Position numbers and translations under genes: made by a program. A stretch of DNA of 52,888 nt, from positions 1 through 52,888 of the forward strand of contig JACWDQ010000007.1 in NCBI GenBank assembly GCA_014654035.1, given 5' to 3'. The notes under the pieces were generated by a model. It was not told where the DNA came from, did no database searches, and saw nothing but the letters and a program-made list of their open reading frames with translations. Positions 1 to 9,094 of the stretch are shown here, in pieces; position 1 is the first letter of the stretch, and every line of letters begins with the position of its first letter. The DNA is from Pelagibacterales bacterium SAG-MED19 (GTDB taxonomy: Bacteria > Pseudomonadota > Alphaproteobacteria > Pelagibacterales > Pelagibacteraceae).

Positions 1-158
1 TCGTTTTTAGGTCCATCTAAAATAATTTTTGATAAAGAAAACCCTAAAGCATCATCTGCTTCCTTAAAATAATTTCTTACAAAATCGTATTTATCAAAAA
101 ATTCTTTTCCCATACCCACGAGTTGAGAACCTTGTCCTGGAAAAATTACTGAAAACAT
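1..158 (-). CDS. fabD: Malonyl-CoA:ACP transacylase, N-terminal fragment
   Basis: Only the first 52 or so codons are inside the window; the gene runs off the left edge. The translation begins MFSVIFPGQGSQLVGMG, and FPGQGSQ a few residues from the start is the hallmark opening of FabD, which moves malonyl from CoA to acyl carrier protein at the start of fatty acid synthesis in the cytoplasm. The GHSLG catalytic serine motif lies outside the window. The ATG at 158 is divergent from rpsF, and the 87 bp between them must hold both promoters. The family call is firm; integrity of the rest cannot be judged. Confidence 0.9.
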   Translation of the reverse strand, partial: MFSVIFPGQGSQLVGMGKEFFDKYDFVRNYFKEADDALGFSLSKIILDGPKN

Positions 159-186
159 CTAAAAAAACCTATTTTTTTTGCCCATT

Positions 187-213
187 TTGCTATTGTAATT
201 GAAGATTTATAAT
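187..213 (+). promoter_or_regulatory. Probable sigma70 promoter of rpsF operon
   Basis: A perfect TATAAT lies at 208-213, 32 bp before the rpsF ATG. A weak -35-like TTGCTA is at 187-192, giving a short 15 bp spacer. The leader would be only about 25 nt, too short for the structured S6:S18-binding leader known from other bacteria. The call rests on the -10 match and position. Confidence 0.45.
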
Positions 214-245
214 AGTATATCCTCAGTTTTTATTAAAGAACATTA

Positions 246-584
246 ATGAATTTATACGAACATACAATTATAGCTCGACAAGACACTTCTCCAAGTGAAA
301 TTAAGCAATTAACAGAAAAATATTCTAAAATTGTAGAAAAAAATGATGGTGAAGTTGTTAAAACTGAAAATTGGGGTCTTTTAAATTTATCATATTTAAT
401 AAAAAAAAATAAGAAAGGTAGTTATATTCATTTTAAAATTAAAGGTGAAGGAAATATAATTAATGAACTTGAGAAAAATGAGGCTATTGATAAAAAATTA
501 TTAAGATATTTAACAGTAAAAGTTAAAAATTTTGATTTAGAAACAAACTACTTCTCAAAAAGAGATGATGGTGAAAAAAAATGA
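246..584 (+). CDS. rpsF: 30S ribosomal protein S6
   Basis: This is a small-subunit protein that pairs with S18 on the 16S rRNA platform. The 112-residue product opens with MNLYEHTIIARQD, the usual first strand of S6 (MR-YE---I), and contains NWGLLNLSYLIKKNKKG, the conserved W-x-x-R/L-x-L-AY-I-K-K-x-x-x-G segment. It is first in the canonical rpsF-rpsR-rplI order, with rpsR 14 bp downstream. A putative TATAAT sits 32 bp upstream. The lysine-rich composition matches the low GC of the genome. There is no C-terminal acidic extension of the kind seen in some species. Confidence 0.97.
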   Translation: MNLYEHTIIARQDTSPSEIKQLTEKYSKIVEKNDGEVVKTENWGLLNLSYLIKKNKKGSYIHFKIKGEGNIINELEKNEAIDKKLLRYLTVKVKNFDLETNYFSKRDDGEKK

Positions 585-598
585 AACAAATTTAAATT

Positions 599-871
599 AT
601 GCCAAAAAGACAAAGTGGAAATAGAAAAAATAAACAAAGTAACTTTGCAAAATTAAGTATTTTTCAGTCTAATAAATATAAATTTAAGAAAAGTTGTCCT
701 CTTTCAATAAAGGGTGCTCCAAAAATTGACTATAAAAACGTGAAGCTTTTAAAAAAATATATGTCTGAAAATGGAAAAATTTTACCTTCAAGAATAACCA
801 ATGTTTGTCAAAAGAAACAGAGAGAACTTTCTCTATCAATTAAAAGAGCAAGAAACCTAGCACTAATTTAA
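599..871 (+). CDS. rpsR: 30S ribosomal protein S18
   Basis: S18 binds next to S6 in the 30S platform. The 90-residue product carries the family core in order: a basic N-terminus, a [26 protein letters not shown] segment around residues 31-52 (the C-x-x-x-x-x-x-x-x-I-DYKdv-L motif), then [19 protein letters not shown] (the G+I-p-RR-T--c-k-QR-l motif) and a basic tail. The TAA stop at 869-871 abuts the rplI ATG at 872, which suggests translational coupling. It sits between S6 and L9 as in most bacteria. Confidence 0.97.
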   Translation: MPKRQSGNRKNKQSNFAKLSIFQSNKYKFKKSCPLSIKGAPKIDYKNVKLLKKYMSENGKILPSRITNVCQKKQRELSLSIKRARNLALI

Positions 872-1330
872 ATGAAAGTAATATTATTAGAAAATTTGAA
901 AAAAATAGGATCTATCGGAGAAATTATAGATGTTAAAAGAGGCTATGCTAGAAATTTTTTAATTGCAAATAATAAAGCTTTATATGCATCAAAAGAAAAT
1001 ATTTCTCAAGTAGAAAAAATAAAATCTAATTTAGCAAAAAAAGACAATGAAAAAAAAGAGGAAGCTAAAAAAACTTTAGAAAAAATAGACAAGAAGATTT
1101 TTAATGTTAAAAAACTGAGTACAGAAAATAATGAACTTTATGGTTCTGTCAAACCAACGGAAATTGCAAAACTAATTTTTGATGAAAAAAAAATTGATAT
1201 CAAGCCTTCAATGATTCAACCTATTAATGAAATAAGATCTTTAGGTAAATTTAAAGTAAAAATATCTTTACACTCTGAAGTTGATGCTGAAATAACAATT
1301 AATGTAGAGTCAGCTGAAACTATTCAATAA
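872..1330 (+). CDS. rplI: 50S ribosomal protein L9
   Basis: L9 is an elongated large-subunit protein that binds 23S rRNA near the L1 stalk. The 152-residue product starts MKVILLENLKKIGSIGEIIDV followed by KRGYARNFLI, the diagnostic N-terminal domain of L9 (G-x-V-v-V-K-x-G-Y-a-R-N-f-L). A long charged connecting helix (residues ~45-80) and a C-terminal domain follow. Length fits the usual 148-150. There is no gap to rpsR. It is the last ribosomal gene of the block; dnaB follows after 67 bp of AT-rich spacer. Confidence 0.97.
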   Translation: MKVILLENLKKIGSIGEIIDVKRGYARNFLIANNKALYASKENISQVEKIKSNLAKKDNEKKEEAKKTLEKIDKKIFNVKKLSTENNELYGSVKPTEIAKLIFDEKKIDIKPSMIQPINEIRSLGKFKVKISLHSEVDAEITINVESAETIQ

Positions 1331-1397
1331 TTATACAATTTTCTCCCCAAGCATTTATTTGAATTTTTTTTAAAATTTTTTTAGCTAAACTAAATAT

Positions 1398-2816
1398 ATG
1401 GAAAATAATCTAAGTTTAGTAAAAGATAAATTTAAGGAAATGCCGAATAATATCGAAGCTGAGCAAGCTGTGATTGGGTCAATATTGGTTACAAATGAAA
1501 TATTTGATGAAATAAATACTATAATTTCTAGCACGAATTTCTATGATCCTATGCACCAAAAAATTTTCAATGCGATTGAGAGTTTAATCTATAAAGGAAT
1601 GTTAGCTAACCCTATTACATTGAAAAATTATTTTGAAAATGAAAAAGATGAAATAAATGTTCCAGAATATCTTATAAAAGTAACAAAATTTTCAACATCC
1701 ACAAGACAAGCAACAGAATATTCTAAAATAATATATGACATGTTTGTCAGAAGAGAATTGATAAAAATTTCCGAACAAACTATTGATACAGCTAAATTGA
1801 ATGATCTAAATACAAATGGTCAAAATATAATTGAAAACTCAGAAAGATTATTGTTTGATCTTGCAGAAAAAGGTTCATTTAATTCTTCACTTATTAAATT
1901 TGATGAAGCTATGAGACAAACAATTGAAATGGCGTCTGCAGCTTACAAAAATGAGGAAGGTATTGTTGGTGTTCCAACTGGATTAAGAGATTTGGATGAT
2001 AGACTGGGTGGTCTTCATAAATCTGATCTAATTATAATTGCTGGTAGACCTGGGATGGGTAAAACTGCGCTAGCTACAAATATTGCATTTAATGCTGCTC
2101 AAAAATTACAAGATAGTGGAAGAAAATCCTGTATAGCATTTTTTTCACTAGAAATGTCTTCTGAACAATTATCAACAAGAATCTTGGCTGAACAATCAAG
2201 AATAAAATCTAATGATATACGGCGTGGAAGAATTTCAGATGACCAGTTCGATAAATTTTTAGAAACATCAAAAAATATTTCTGAATTACCATTATTTATA
2301 GATGAAACCCCAGCAATAACTATTGCAGCAATGAGTAATAGAGCAAGAAGAATAAAAAGAATTCATGGTCTTGATATGATAATTGTTGATTATATTCAAT
2401 TAATGAGAGGCACTTTTAATTATAAAGATGGTCGAGTTCAAGAAGTGTCTGAAATAACCCAAGGATTAAAGGCAATGGCTAAAGAATTATCAATACCTGT
2501 TGTGGCACTCTCACAACTATCTAGACAAGTTGAACAAAGAGATAACAAAAAACCACAATTATCTGATTTAAGAGAATCTGGTTCAATTGAACAAGACGCT
2601 GATGTAGTCATGTTTGTTTATAGAGAATCATATTATTTAGAAAATAAAGAACCAAAACCCGCAACTGTTGAACATGCTGAATGGCAAGCAAAAATGAACG
2701 AAGTCTCAAATTTGGCAGAATTAATCATAGGTAAACAAAGACATGGACCAACAGGAAATGTATTTCTAGAATTTGAGGCAATGTTTACTAAATTTAAAGA
2801 TACTCAAAATAGCTAA
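1398..2816 (+). CDS. dnaB: Replicative DNA helicase DnaB
   Basis: This is the hexameric 5'-3' helicase that unwinds DNA ahead of the replisome. The 472-residue product has the N-terminal DnaB domain (opening PNNIEAEQAVIGSIL, residues ~16-30) and a RecA-like C-terminal motor. Walker A is AGRPGMGKTALA (residues ~215-226) and Walker B is DMIIVDYIQLM (~326-336). The ALSQLSRQVEQRDNKKPQLS segment with the following LRESGSIEQDADVV is the family's H3/H4 region. Length is typical and no intein is present. The rplI-dnaB neighbourhood is widely conserved, although alr and radA, which often follow in alphaproteobacteria, are not here. Confidence 0.97.
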   Translation: MENNLSLVKDKFKEMPNNIEAEQAVIGSILVTNEIFDEINTIISSTNFYDPMHQKIFNAIESLIYKGMLANPITLKNYFENEKDEINVPEYLIKVTKFSTSTRQATEYSKIIYDMFVRRELIKISEQTIDTAKLNDLNTNGQNIIENSERLLFDLAEKGSFNSSLIKFDEAMRQTIEMASAAYKNEEGIVGVPTGLRDLDDRLGGLHKSDLIIIAGRPGMGKTALATNIAFNAAQKLQDSGRKSCIAFFSLEMSSEQLSTRILAEQSRIKSNDIRRGRISDDQFDKFLETSKNISELPLFIDETPAITIAAMSNRARRIKRIHGLDMIIVDYIQLMRGTFNYKDGRVQEVSEITQGLKAMAKELSIPVVALSQLSRQVEQRDNKKPQLSDLRESGSIEQDADVVMFVYRESYYLENKEPKPATVEHAEWQAKMNEVSNLAELIIGKQRHGPTGNVFLEFEAMFTKFKDTQNS

Positions 2817-2828
2817 ATTCCAATATAA

Positions 2829-5225
2829 ATGGAATCAATGTTTGCCCATTTTTACCAAAATATAATACTAAAAAATCCAAAATCTATTTTTGTTATTCTT
2901 TTAATTACTTTAATAAGTTTTGGTTTTTATTCAAAAGATTTCAGATTAGATGCATCTTCAGAAACGCTTTTAATTGAGGGAGATCCTGATCTTAAATATC
3001 TTCAAGAAATATCAAAAAGGTATGGGTCAAAAGAATTTTTGATTTTGACATACACGCCTAATGAAGGAATGATTAGCGATTCTTCAATAAATAATCTTTT
3101 AAGTCTAAAATATAAAATCCAAAGTTTAGACTGGGTTCATAGTGTAATAACTTTATTGGATATACCTTTGCTAAATAGTTCAGATGCACCTCTTCAAGAA
3201 AGATTAAATAGCTTTAAAACATTGAAAGATGAAGAAATTGATAGAGTCAGAGGTTTCAATGAAATTGTTAGCAGTCCTGTTTTTAGAAATTTTGTAATAA
3301 GTGAAGATGGTAAAACAAGTGGTATAATTGTAAATATAAAAAAAAAGAAAGAAATAAATGACATCTCAAAAAAGACTAAGGAAGAAATAGAGGACTATAA
3401 AGATTTAATAAAAAAACAAAATCACCAAAATATAGTTGAAATAAGAGATGTTATAAAAAGTTACGAGAATATAGGAAAAATTCATTTGGGTGGGATACCA
3501 ATGATTGCTGATGATATGATGTCGTTTATAAAAAGTGATATCATTGTTTTTGGTATTGGGGTTTTTCTTTTTATTATTGGAACACTTTGGTTTGTTTTTA
3601 GAAAATTAATTTGGATTATAGTACCTGTTAGTAGTTGCTTCTTTTCAGTAATAATTATGATGGGTATTTTAGGTTTATTAGGTTGGAAAGTAACTGTTAT
3701 TTCCTCAAACTTTATTGCTCTTATGTTGATCTTAACTATGGCGATGAATATTCATATGAGTACAAGATTTTTACAACTCAGAGAAAATTTTCCAAATAAA
3801 GATATAATTGAATTAATTAGGCTGACTACATATAAAATGTTTTGGCCTATTTTGTATACTGTATTAACAACTGTTATAGCCTTTTTATCTTTAATTTTTA
3901 GTGAAATAAAACCTATTATAGATTTTGGTTGGATGATGACGCTTGGACTGATTACGTCATTTATTATTACTTTTACTCTATTACCATCTTTAATAAATTT
4001 TGTACCAAAAGAAAGTATTTCTTTAAAAAAATACAATGACTCATTCATAACTAATTTTTTTGCAAAAATTTCGCAAAATAATCATAAGTTGATTTTAATT
4101 ATTACAAGTTTGGTTATTGTACTTAGCTTAATAGGAATTAGTCGTCTTGAGGTGGAAAACAGTTTTATCAACTATTTTAGCAAAAAAACTGAAATTTACA
4201 AAGGGATGAAGTTAATAGATGAAAAACTTGGGGGCACTACTCCTTTAGAGGTAATTTTAAAATTTCCAAAAAATGAAAAATCAAAAGTCGATGACGAAGA
4301 TGAATTCGAAGATTGGGAAAACGAAGATGATCAAAATGACGAAAAGTATTGGTTTACAAAAGATAAAATTGATAAAATTTCATCTGTCCATAATTATTTA
4401 GATAGTTTGCCTGAAGTTGGTAAAGTTTTATCATTTTCATCGATAATTGATGTGGCAACTTTACTTAATAATAACAAGCCTCTGGGCACTTTAGAGATGG
4501 GCGTTCTCTACTCCAAAATACCTGAAACAATTAAAACAGAGATAATTGATCCTTATATTTCAATTAAAGATAATGAAGCACGAATAAACCTTCGAATAAT
4601 AGACTCTCAAGAAAATTTGAGAAGAAATGATTTAATTAAAAAAATTAATTTCGACCTTAAAAATAAAATTGGTTTAAAAGAAGAAGAATTTAAGCTTGCA
4701 GGAGTTTTGATTCTTTTTAACAATCTGCTTCAAAGTCTTTTTAAATCACAAATACTTACTTTAGGTTTGGTAATGATTGGAATATTTGCAATGTTTCTAA
4801 TACTTTTTAAAAATATTAAATTATCTCTAATTGGTGTGGTTCCAAACTTTATAGCAGCTTTTTTCATACTTGGGATTATAGGATTACTTGAAATTCCATT
4901 AGATATGATGACAATTACAATTGCAGCAATAACTATTGGCATAGCTGTTGATAATAGTATTCATTATATTTATAGATTCAAAGAAGAATTTAATAGTTTA
5001 AAAGATTACAAAAAAACTCTTATTTTGTGCCATTCAACAGTTGGTAGAGCAATTTTAAACACTTCTATAACTATTGTTTTTGGTTTTTCCATTTTAGTTT
5101 TATCTAAATTTATTCCTACAATTTATTTTGGGATATTTACAGGATTAGCAATGTTGCTGGCTATGATTTCAGTATTAACTTTACTACCCTCTCTTATATT
5201 ATTGATCAAACCATTTGGAAAATAA
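2829..5225 (+). CDS. RND/MMPL-family exporter (Patched-like)
   Basis: This 798-residue polytopic inner membrane protein has the two-fold RND/MMPL plan: one N-terminal membrane helix (~residues 17-33), a periplasmic domain (~34-235), a cluster of about five helices (~236-395), a helix at ~420-440, a second periplasmic domain, and a final helix cluster from ~640. AITIGIAVDNSIHYIYR in the second half is the typical RND helix 10 signature. Such proteins use the proton gradient to move lipids or hydrophobic molecules; the substrate here is unknown (HpnN-like hopanoid exporters are one relative). Its second periplasmic domain carries a very acidic insertion around residues 484-507. It lies 12 bp after dnaB and 4 bp before cvpA. 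Confidence 0.8.
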   Translation: MESMFAHFYQNIILKNPKSIFVILLITLISFGFYSKDFRLDASSETLLIEGDPDLKYLQEISKRYGSKEFLILTYTPNEGMISDSSINNLLSLKYKIQSLDWVHSVITLLDIPLLNSSDAPLQERLNSFKTLKDEEIDRVRGFNEIVSSPVFRNFVISEDGKTSGIIVNIKKKKEINDISKKTKEEIEDYKDLIKKQNHQNIVEIRDVIKSYENIGKIHLGGIPMIADDMMSFIKSDIIVFGIGVFLFIIGTLWFVFRKLIWIIVPVSSCFFSVIIMMGILGLLGWKVTVISSNFIALMLILTMAMNIHMSTRFLQLRENFPNKDIIELIRLTTYKMFWPILYTVLTTVIAFLSLIFSEIKPIIDFGWMMTLGLITSFIITFTLLPSLINFVPKESISLKKYNDSFITNFFAKISQNNHKLILIITSLVIVLSLIGISRLEVENSFINYFSKKTEIYKGMKLIDEKLGGTTPLEVILKFPKNEKSKVDDEDEFEDWENEDDQNDEKYWFTKDKIDKISSVHNYLDSLPEVGKVLSFSSIIDVATLLNNNKPLGTLEMGVLYSKIPETIKTEIIDPYISIKDNEARINLRIIDSQENLRRNDLIKKINFDLKNKIGLKEEEFKLAGVLILFNNLLQSLFKSQILTLGLVMIGIFAMFLILFKNIKLSLIGVVPNFIAAFFILGIIGLLEIPLDMMTITIAAITIGIAVDNSIHYIYRFKEEFNSLKDYKKTLILCHSTVGRAILNTSITIVFGFSILVLSKFIPTIYFGIFTGLAMLLAMISVLTLLPSLILLIKPFGK

Positions 5226-5229
5226 TTAA

Positions 5230-5775
5230 ATGCTAGATGTATTTGAAAATTTTTATGATGCTGCTTCAATAATTGATATTACGTTTTTAATAATTACAAT
5301 TCTTTCATTAATCAAGTGTTATAAAAAAGGTTTCGTCTTAAGTGTTTTATCGATGGCAAAATGGTTGCTAGCCTACATAATCACTTTATTGATCTTTCCA
5401 AAAATTAAACCGTTTTTAAAGGATATTATAGATAATGAATATGTGCTTGATGTTGGATTAGGAATTTCAATATTTATTATTGTTATATTTTTAATATTAA
5501 TGATCAATAAAGGAATTAGTAAAGCTATAAGCTACTCAGGTATTGGAAGTTTAGATACAGTATTTGGATTCTTTTTTGGATTTATTAGAGCTTATATAAT
5601 CTCAATATGTATATTTTCAGGGGCACATATCGTATATAATTATGATAAATGGCCTATAAATTTGAGCAAATCATACATCTTCCCATATTTGGAAAAAGGT
5701 AGTAATTATTTATTGAAAGAATTTCCTAATGAAAAAACATATCAAGACTCTAAAGAAAAAATTGAAGAACTTTGA
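5230..5775 (+). CDS. cvpA: CvpA family inner membrane protein
   Basis: The 181-residue protein has about four membrane helices. The opening FYDAASIIDITFLIITILSL and the KKGFVLSVLSMAKWLLAYI stretch match the CvpA start (D-i-i-i-l-i-i-l-s-a-i-G-l-r-G-f--e--sl). The GSLDTVFGFFFGFIRAYI segment near residue 110 is the family's conserved l-g--DR-lG--fG--RG motif. In E. coli cvpA is needed for colicin V production, and its normal role concerns envelope homeostasis. The next gene, purF, starts inside its 3' end with a 47 bp overlap, the classical cvpA-purF pairing. Confidence 0.88.
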   Translation: MLDVFENFYDAASIIDITFLIITILSLIKCYKKGFVLSVLSMAKWLLAYIITLLIFPKIKPFLKDIIDNEYVLDVGLGISIFIIVIFLILMINKGISKAISYSGIGSLDTVFGFFFGFIRAYIISICIFSGAHIVYNYDKWPINLSKSYIFPYLEKGSNYLLKEFPNEKTYQDSKEKIEEL

Positions 5776-7210
5776 TCCTAAATTAAAAGAGGAATGTGGT
5801 ATTTTTGGAATTAGCAATATTAAAGATGCTTCTGCACTAGCCGCTCTAGGACTTCATGCTCTTCAGCACAGAGGTCAAGAAGGTTGTGGTATAGTTACTT
5901 TTGATGGAAAACAATATTTTTCTGAAAAAAGATTTGGTCTGGTCGGTGACAATTTCAATAAGGAAAAGGTACTTAAAAAACTTCAAGGTGATTATGCAAT
6001 AGGTCATAATCGATATAGCACTACAGGAGAAAACACATTGAGAAATATCCAGCCATTTTTTGCTGACACTAACGCCGGAGGAATTGGAGTGGCCCATAAT
6101 GGAAACTTAACAAATTCAATTTCATTAAGAAATAAACTAGTTGAAGATGGAGCAATTTTTTATACTACTTCTGACACAGAAACTATTGTTCAATTAATTG
6201 CAAAATCAAAAAGAGCCAAGACTATAGACAAAGTTGTAGATGCTATCTTTCAAATACAAGGTGGTTATGCTTTAGTGATGCTTACTCAAAATTCTTTAAT
6301 TGGAGTGAGAGATCCATTTGGTATTCGGCCATTAGTAATAGGAAAATTAAAGAATAGCTATGTATTAGCATCAGAAACTTGTGCTTTAGATATTATTGGT
6401 GCAAAATTTATAAGAGAAGTTGAAAATGGAGAAATTGTTTTAATTGAAAATGATGAATTAAAAAGTATAAAACCTTTTCCTCCAAGAAAAATAAGGCCTT
6501 GTGTTTTTGAATATATATATTTCGCAAGACCAGACAGTATTATAGATAAAAAAACAGCCTATGAGCACCGAAAAAATCTTGGAGCAGAACTTGCAAAAGA
6601 AAATGATATAGATGCTGATATCATAGTTCCTGTACCAGACTCTGGAAATGCGGCAGCTCTTGGTTTTGCGCAACATCTTGGAAAAAATTTTGAGTTAGGA
6701 CTTATACGTAACCATTATGTTGGAAGAACTTTTATTGAACCTAGTCAAAAGATTAGGAGTTTAGGTGTTAAATTAAAATTAAATGCCAATCAATCTACTA
6801 TAAAAGATAAAAAAATAATTTTAATTGATGACTCTTTGGTTAGGGGAACCACATCCCATAAAATAGTAAAAATGCTTTACGATGCAGGAGCCAAAGAAGT
6901 GCATGTTAAAATTGCTTGTCCTGAAATCAAATATCCAGATTTTTATGGCGTGGATACACCTACTAAGAAAGAATTACTTGCTGCTAATAAAACAAATGAT
7001 GAGATATGTGAATACATCGGTGCAAAATCTTTAAAATTTTTATCCTTAGATGGAATGTATAGAGCGATAGGGTTTGAAAAAAGAAATGAAAATTATCCTC
7101 AATTGACTGATCACTATTTTACAGGAGATTATCCAGTTAAACCAATTGACGAACTTGGTGATAATAAAGTTACCCAACTTTCGTTGCTAAGTACAGCGTC
7201 AAATAATTAG
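5729..7210 (+). CDS. purF: Amidophosphoribosyltransferase (first step of purine synthesis)
   Basis: PurF makes 5-phosphoribosylamine from PRPP and glutamine. The 493-residue product has a 22-residue N-terminal propeptide before ECGIFG, so Cys23 would be the N-terminal nucleophile after processing. A glutaminase domain (RGQEGCGI, GHNRYSTTG) is followed by a phosphoribosyltransferase domain with the PRPP loop IILIDDSLVRGTT (~residues 364-376). The length and propeptide are those of the Bacillus/alphaproteobacterial type that carries a [4Fe-4S] cluster. Of the four cluster ligands known in B. subtilis, however, only the PCVFEY cysteine remains: PCFYG reads PDFYG, and the CxxC before FTGDYP reads TDHY. 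The cluster is therefore probably absent. The start overlaps cvpA. Confidence 0.96.
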   Translation: MKKHIKTLKKKLKNFDPKLKEECGIFGISNIKDASALAALGLHALQHRGQEGCGIVTFDGKQYFSEKRFGLVGDNFNKEKVLKKLQGDYAIGHNRYSTTGENTLRNIQPFFADTNAGGIGVAHNGNLTNSISLRNKLVEDGAIFYTTSDTETIVQLIAKSKRAKTIDKVVDAIFQIQGGYALVMLTQNSLIGVRDPFGIRPLVIGKLKNSYVLASETCALDIIGAKFIREVENGEIVLIENDELKSIKPFPPRKIRPCVFEYIYFARPDSIIDKKTAYEHRKNLGAELAKENDIDADIIVPVPDSGNAAALGFAQHLGKNFELGLIRNHYVGRTFIEPSQKIRSLGVKLKLNANQSTIKDKKIILIDDSLVRGTTSHKIVKMLYDAGAKEVHVKIACPEIKYPDFYGVDTPTKKELLAANKTNDEICEYIGAKSLKFLSLDGMYRAIGFEKRNENYPQLTDHYFTGDYPVKPIDELGDNKVTQLSLLSTASNN

Positions 7211-7768
7211 ATGAAAACCGTTAACTTTACAGAAATGAGAAATGGAACTTCAGAAGAGTATCTTTTGTTAGATGAATACGAACAAGAATATATTAATGGA
7301 ACTGCAGATAGAATTTTAAAATTCATGAAAGGACTAACTTCAACTTTAGAAGGCTATAAAATAACACGACTTGAACATTCACTTCAAACCGCTACTAGAG
7401 CTTTTAGAGATAAAGCAGATGAGGAAATGGTAGTTGCAGCATTGTTGCATGATATAGGGGATGAATTAGCTCCTTTAAATCATTCAGAATATGCCGCTGC
7501 AGTGCTTAAGCCATATGTAAGTAAAAAAACTCATTGGATAATTGAAAAACATGGTGAATTTCAAATGTATTATTATGCTCATCATCTTGGAAAAAACAAA
7601 AATCAAAGAGATAAATATAAAGATCATGAATATTATAATGATGCATTAAACTTTTGTGAGAAATGGGATCAATCTTCTTTTGATCCAAAATATAAGAGCA
7701 TGACTTTAGAAGAATTTGCCCCTATGGTAAAAAGAATTTTTTCAAGAAAACCATACTCTTTACTTTAA
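7211..7768 (+). CDS. HD-domain protein, PhnZ/inositol-oxygenase-like
   Basis: This 185-residue soluble protein has an HD-type metal site. Visible candidate ligands are His56 (RLEHSLQTA), His80-Asp81 (AALLHDIGD), His91 (LNHSEYA), His114 (IEKHGEF) and Asp153 (EKWDQSSFDP). The LEH...LLHDIG spacing and the C-terminal D-x-x-S-F-D-P pattern are those of the PhnZ-like group of HD oxygenases, in which a mixed-valence diiron centre oxidises phosphonates or polyols, rather than of ordinary nucleotide phosphohydrolases. The glutamate that binds substrate in PhnZ is not obvious, so the substrate is unknown. The ATG directly follows the purF stop codon, so it is probably co-translated. No phosphonate genes are nearby. 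Confidence 0.7.
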   Translation: MKTVNFTEMRNGTSEEYLLLDEYEQEYINGTADRILKFMKGLTSTLEGYKITRLEHSLQTATRAFRDKADEEMVVAALLHDIGDELAPLNHSEYAAAVLKPYVSKKTHWIIEKHGEFQMYYYAHHLGKNKNQRDKYKDHEYYNDALNFCEKWDQSSFDPKYKSMTLEEFAPMVKRIFSRKPYSLL

Positions 7769-7798
7769 TTTATAAAATAAAGTATTATTTAAGTGCTA

Positions 7799-9094
7799 AT
7801 GATAACTACTAAAGAACAAATCATTGAATATTTCGAGTCAGGCATTAAAGACCCAAAAAATTTTAAAATTGGGATAGAACACGAAAAGTTTTTGTTCAAT
7901 AAAAAAGATAATAAAAGAATAGATTATGCAAAAATAAAACAAATGTTCTCAGCTTTATTAGAATTTGGATGGAACCCAATTTTAGAAAAAGATAATATTG
8001 TTGGTTTAAAGAAAGGTGGTAAAAATATAACTCTTGAACCTGGGAACCAAATAGAATTATCTGGTGATAAACTAACTCATATACATGAGGCATGTGCAGA
8101 GTCTCAAGATTATTTATTTGAATTAAAGCAAGTCACTAAAAAGTTAGATATAAAAATTGTTAGTGCAGGATTTGATCCTATTTCAAAACTTGGTGAAATT
8201 CCAAATAATCCAAAACAAAGATATAAATTAATGACTAGAGATATGCCTTTAGGGGGTGAATTAAGTCTAGACATGATGTACAGAACTTGTGGAACTCAAT
8301 TAAACATTGATTACAATTCAGAACAAGACTTTGCAAAAAAATTCAAAATTGTAAATTCAATTGTCCCAATTTCAATTGCTTTATTTGCTAACTCTTCAAT
8401 TGTGGAAAAAAAAAATAGTAAATATTTATCCTATAGATCAAAAGTTTGGCAGAATACTTCCAGGGGTGGACTTCCAAAATTATTTTTTGAGGAAATGAAC
8501 TTTGAAAAATATGCTGATTTTATTATGAATTATCCTATTTTGTTTATCAACAATAAAGATGATTATATATCTGGGCAAAAATATAATTTTAAAAATTTTA
8601 TGAATGGCCAAATTGAAGAAATTAAAAATAGATTACCATCTGAAAGTGATTTAACCACTCACTTAAGTACGATTTTTACTGAAAACAGATTAAAGAAATA
8701 TATTGAGCTTAGATCAATGGATACTTGTGGCTGGGATTGTTTGTGTGCAGGTCCTGCTTTTAACGTTGGAATTTTATATGGAAATCTTGAGGAAGTTTAT
8801 GAGTTAATATCTAAATGGGATAAAAATAAAATAATTAATGCTTATCTAGAGGCTCCTCAAAAAGGATTTAATACTCATTTGATGGGTAAAGACCTACTTT
8901 ATTGGGCATCAACTCTGTTAAATTTATCTAGAAAAGGTTTAGAGAAAAGAGACATTTTAAATAAATACAATAAAAATGAAACCTTATTTTTAAATCACCT
9001 ACAAAAAGTAATTGATAATAAAACTACAAACGCAGATCATATGGTCAATAAATTTTCTAAAAACGAAGATTTAAATGAATTATATGATAAATAA
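7799..9094 (+). CDS. gshA: Glutamate-cysteine ligase (plant/alphaproteobacterial type)
   Basis: GshA makes gamma-glutamylcysteine, the first step of glutathione synthesis. The protein of about 431 residues contains FKIGIEHEKFLF (~residues 23-34), ITLEPGNQIELSG and LGYxP-like SAGFDPISK segments, MYRTCGTQLNIDY and ELRSMDTCGWD. These are the conserved motifs of the plant/proteobacterial GCS2 branch and not of enterobacterial GshA. The frame is open from a GTG at 7793, but the ATG at 7799 gives a normal N-terminus (MITTKEQIIEYF). It is followed by gshB, which overlaps its 3' end. Confidence 0.93.
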   Translation: MITTKEQIIEYFESGIKDPKNFKIGIEHEKFLFNKKDNKRIDYAKIKQMFSALLEFGWNPILEKDNIVGLKKGGKNITLEPGNQIELSGDKLTHIHEACAESQDYLFELKQVTKKLDIKIVSAGFDPISKLGEIPNNPKQRYKLMTRDMPLGGELSLDMMYRTCGTQLNIDYNSEQDFAKKFKIVNSIVPISIALFANSSIVEKKNSKYLSYRSKVWQNTSRGGLPKLFFEEMNFEKYADFIMNYPILFINNKDDYISGQKYNFKNFMNGQIEEIKNRLPSESDLTTHLSTIFTENRLKKYIELRSMDTCGWDCLCAGPAFNVGILYGNLEEVYELISKWDKNKIINAYLEAPQKGFNTHLMGKDLLYWASTLLNLSRKGLEKRDILNKYNKNETLFLNHLQKVIDNKTTNADHMVNKFSKNEDLNELYDK

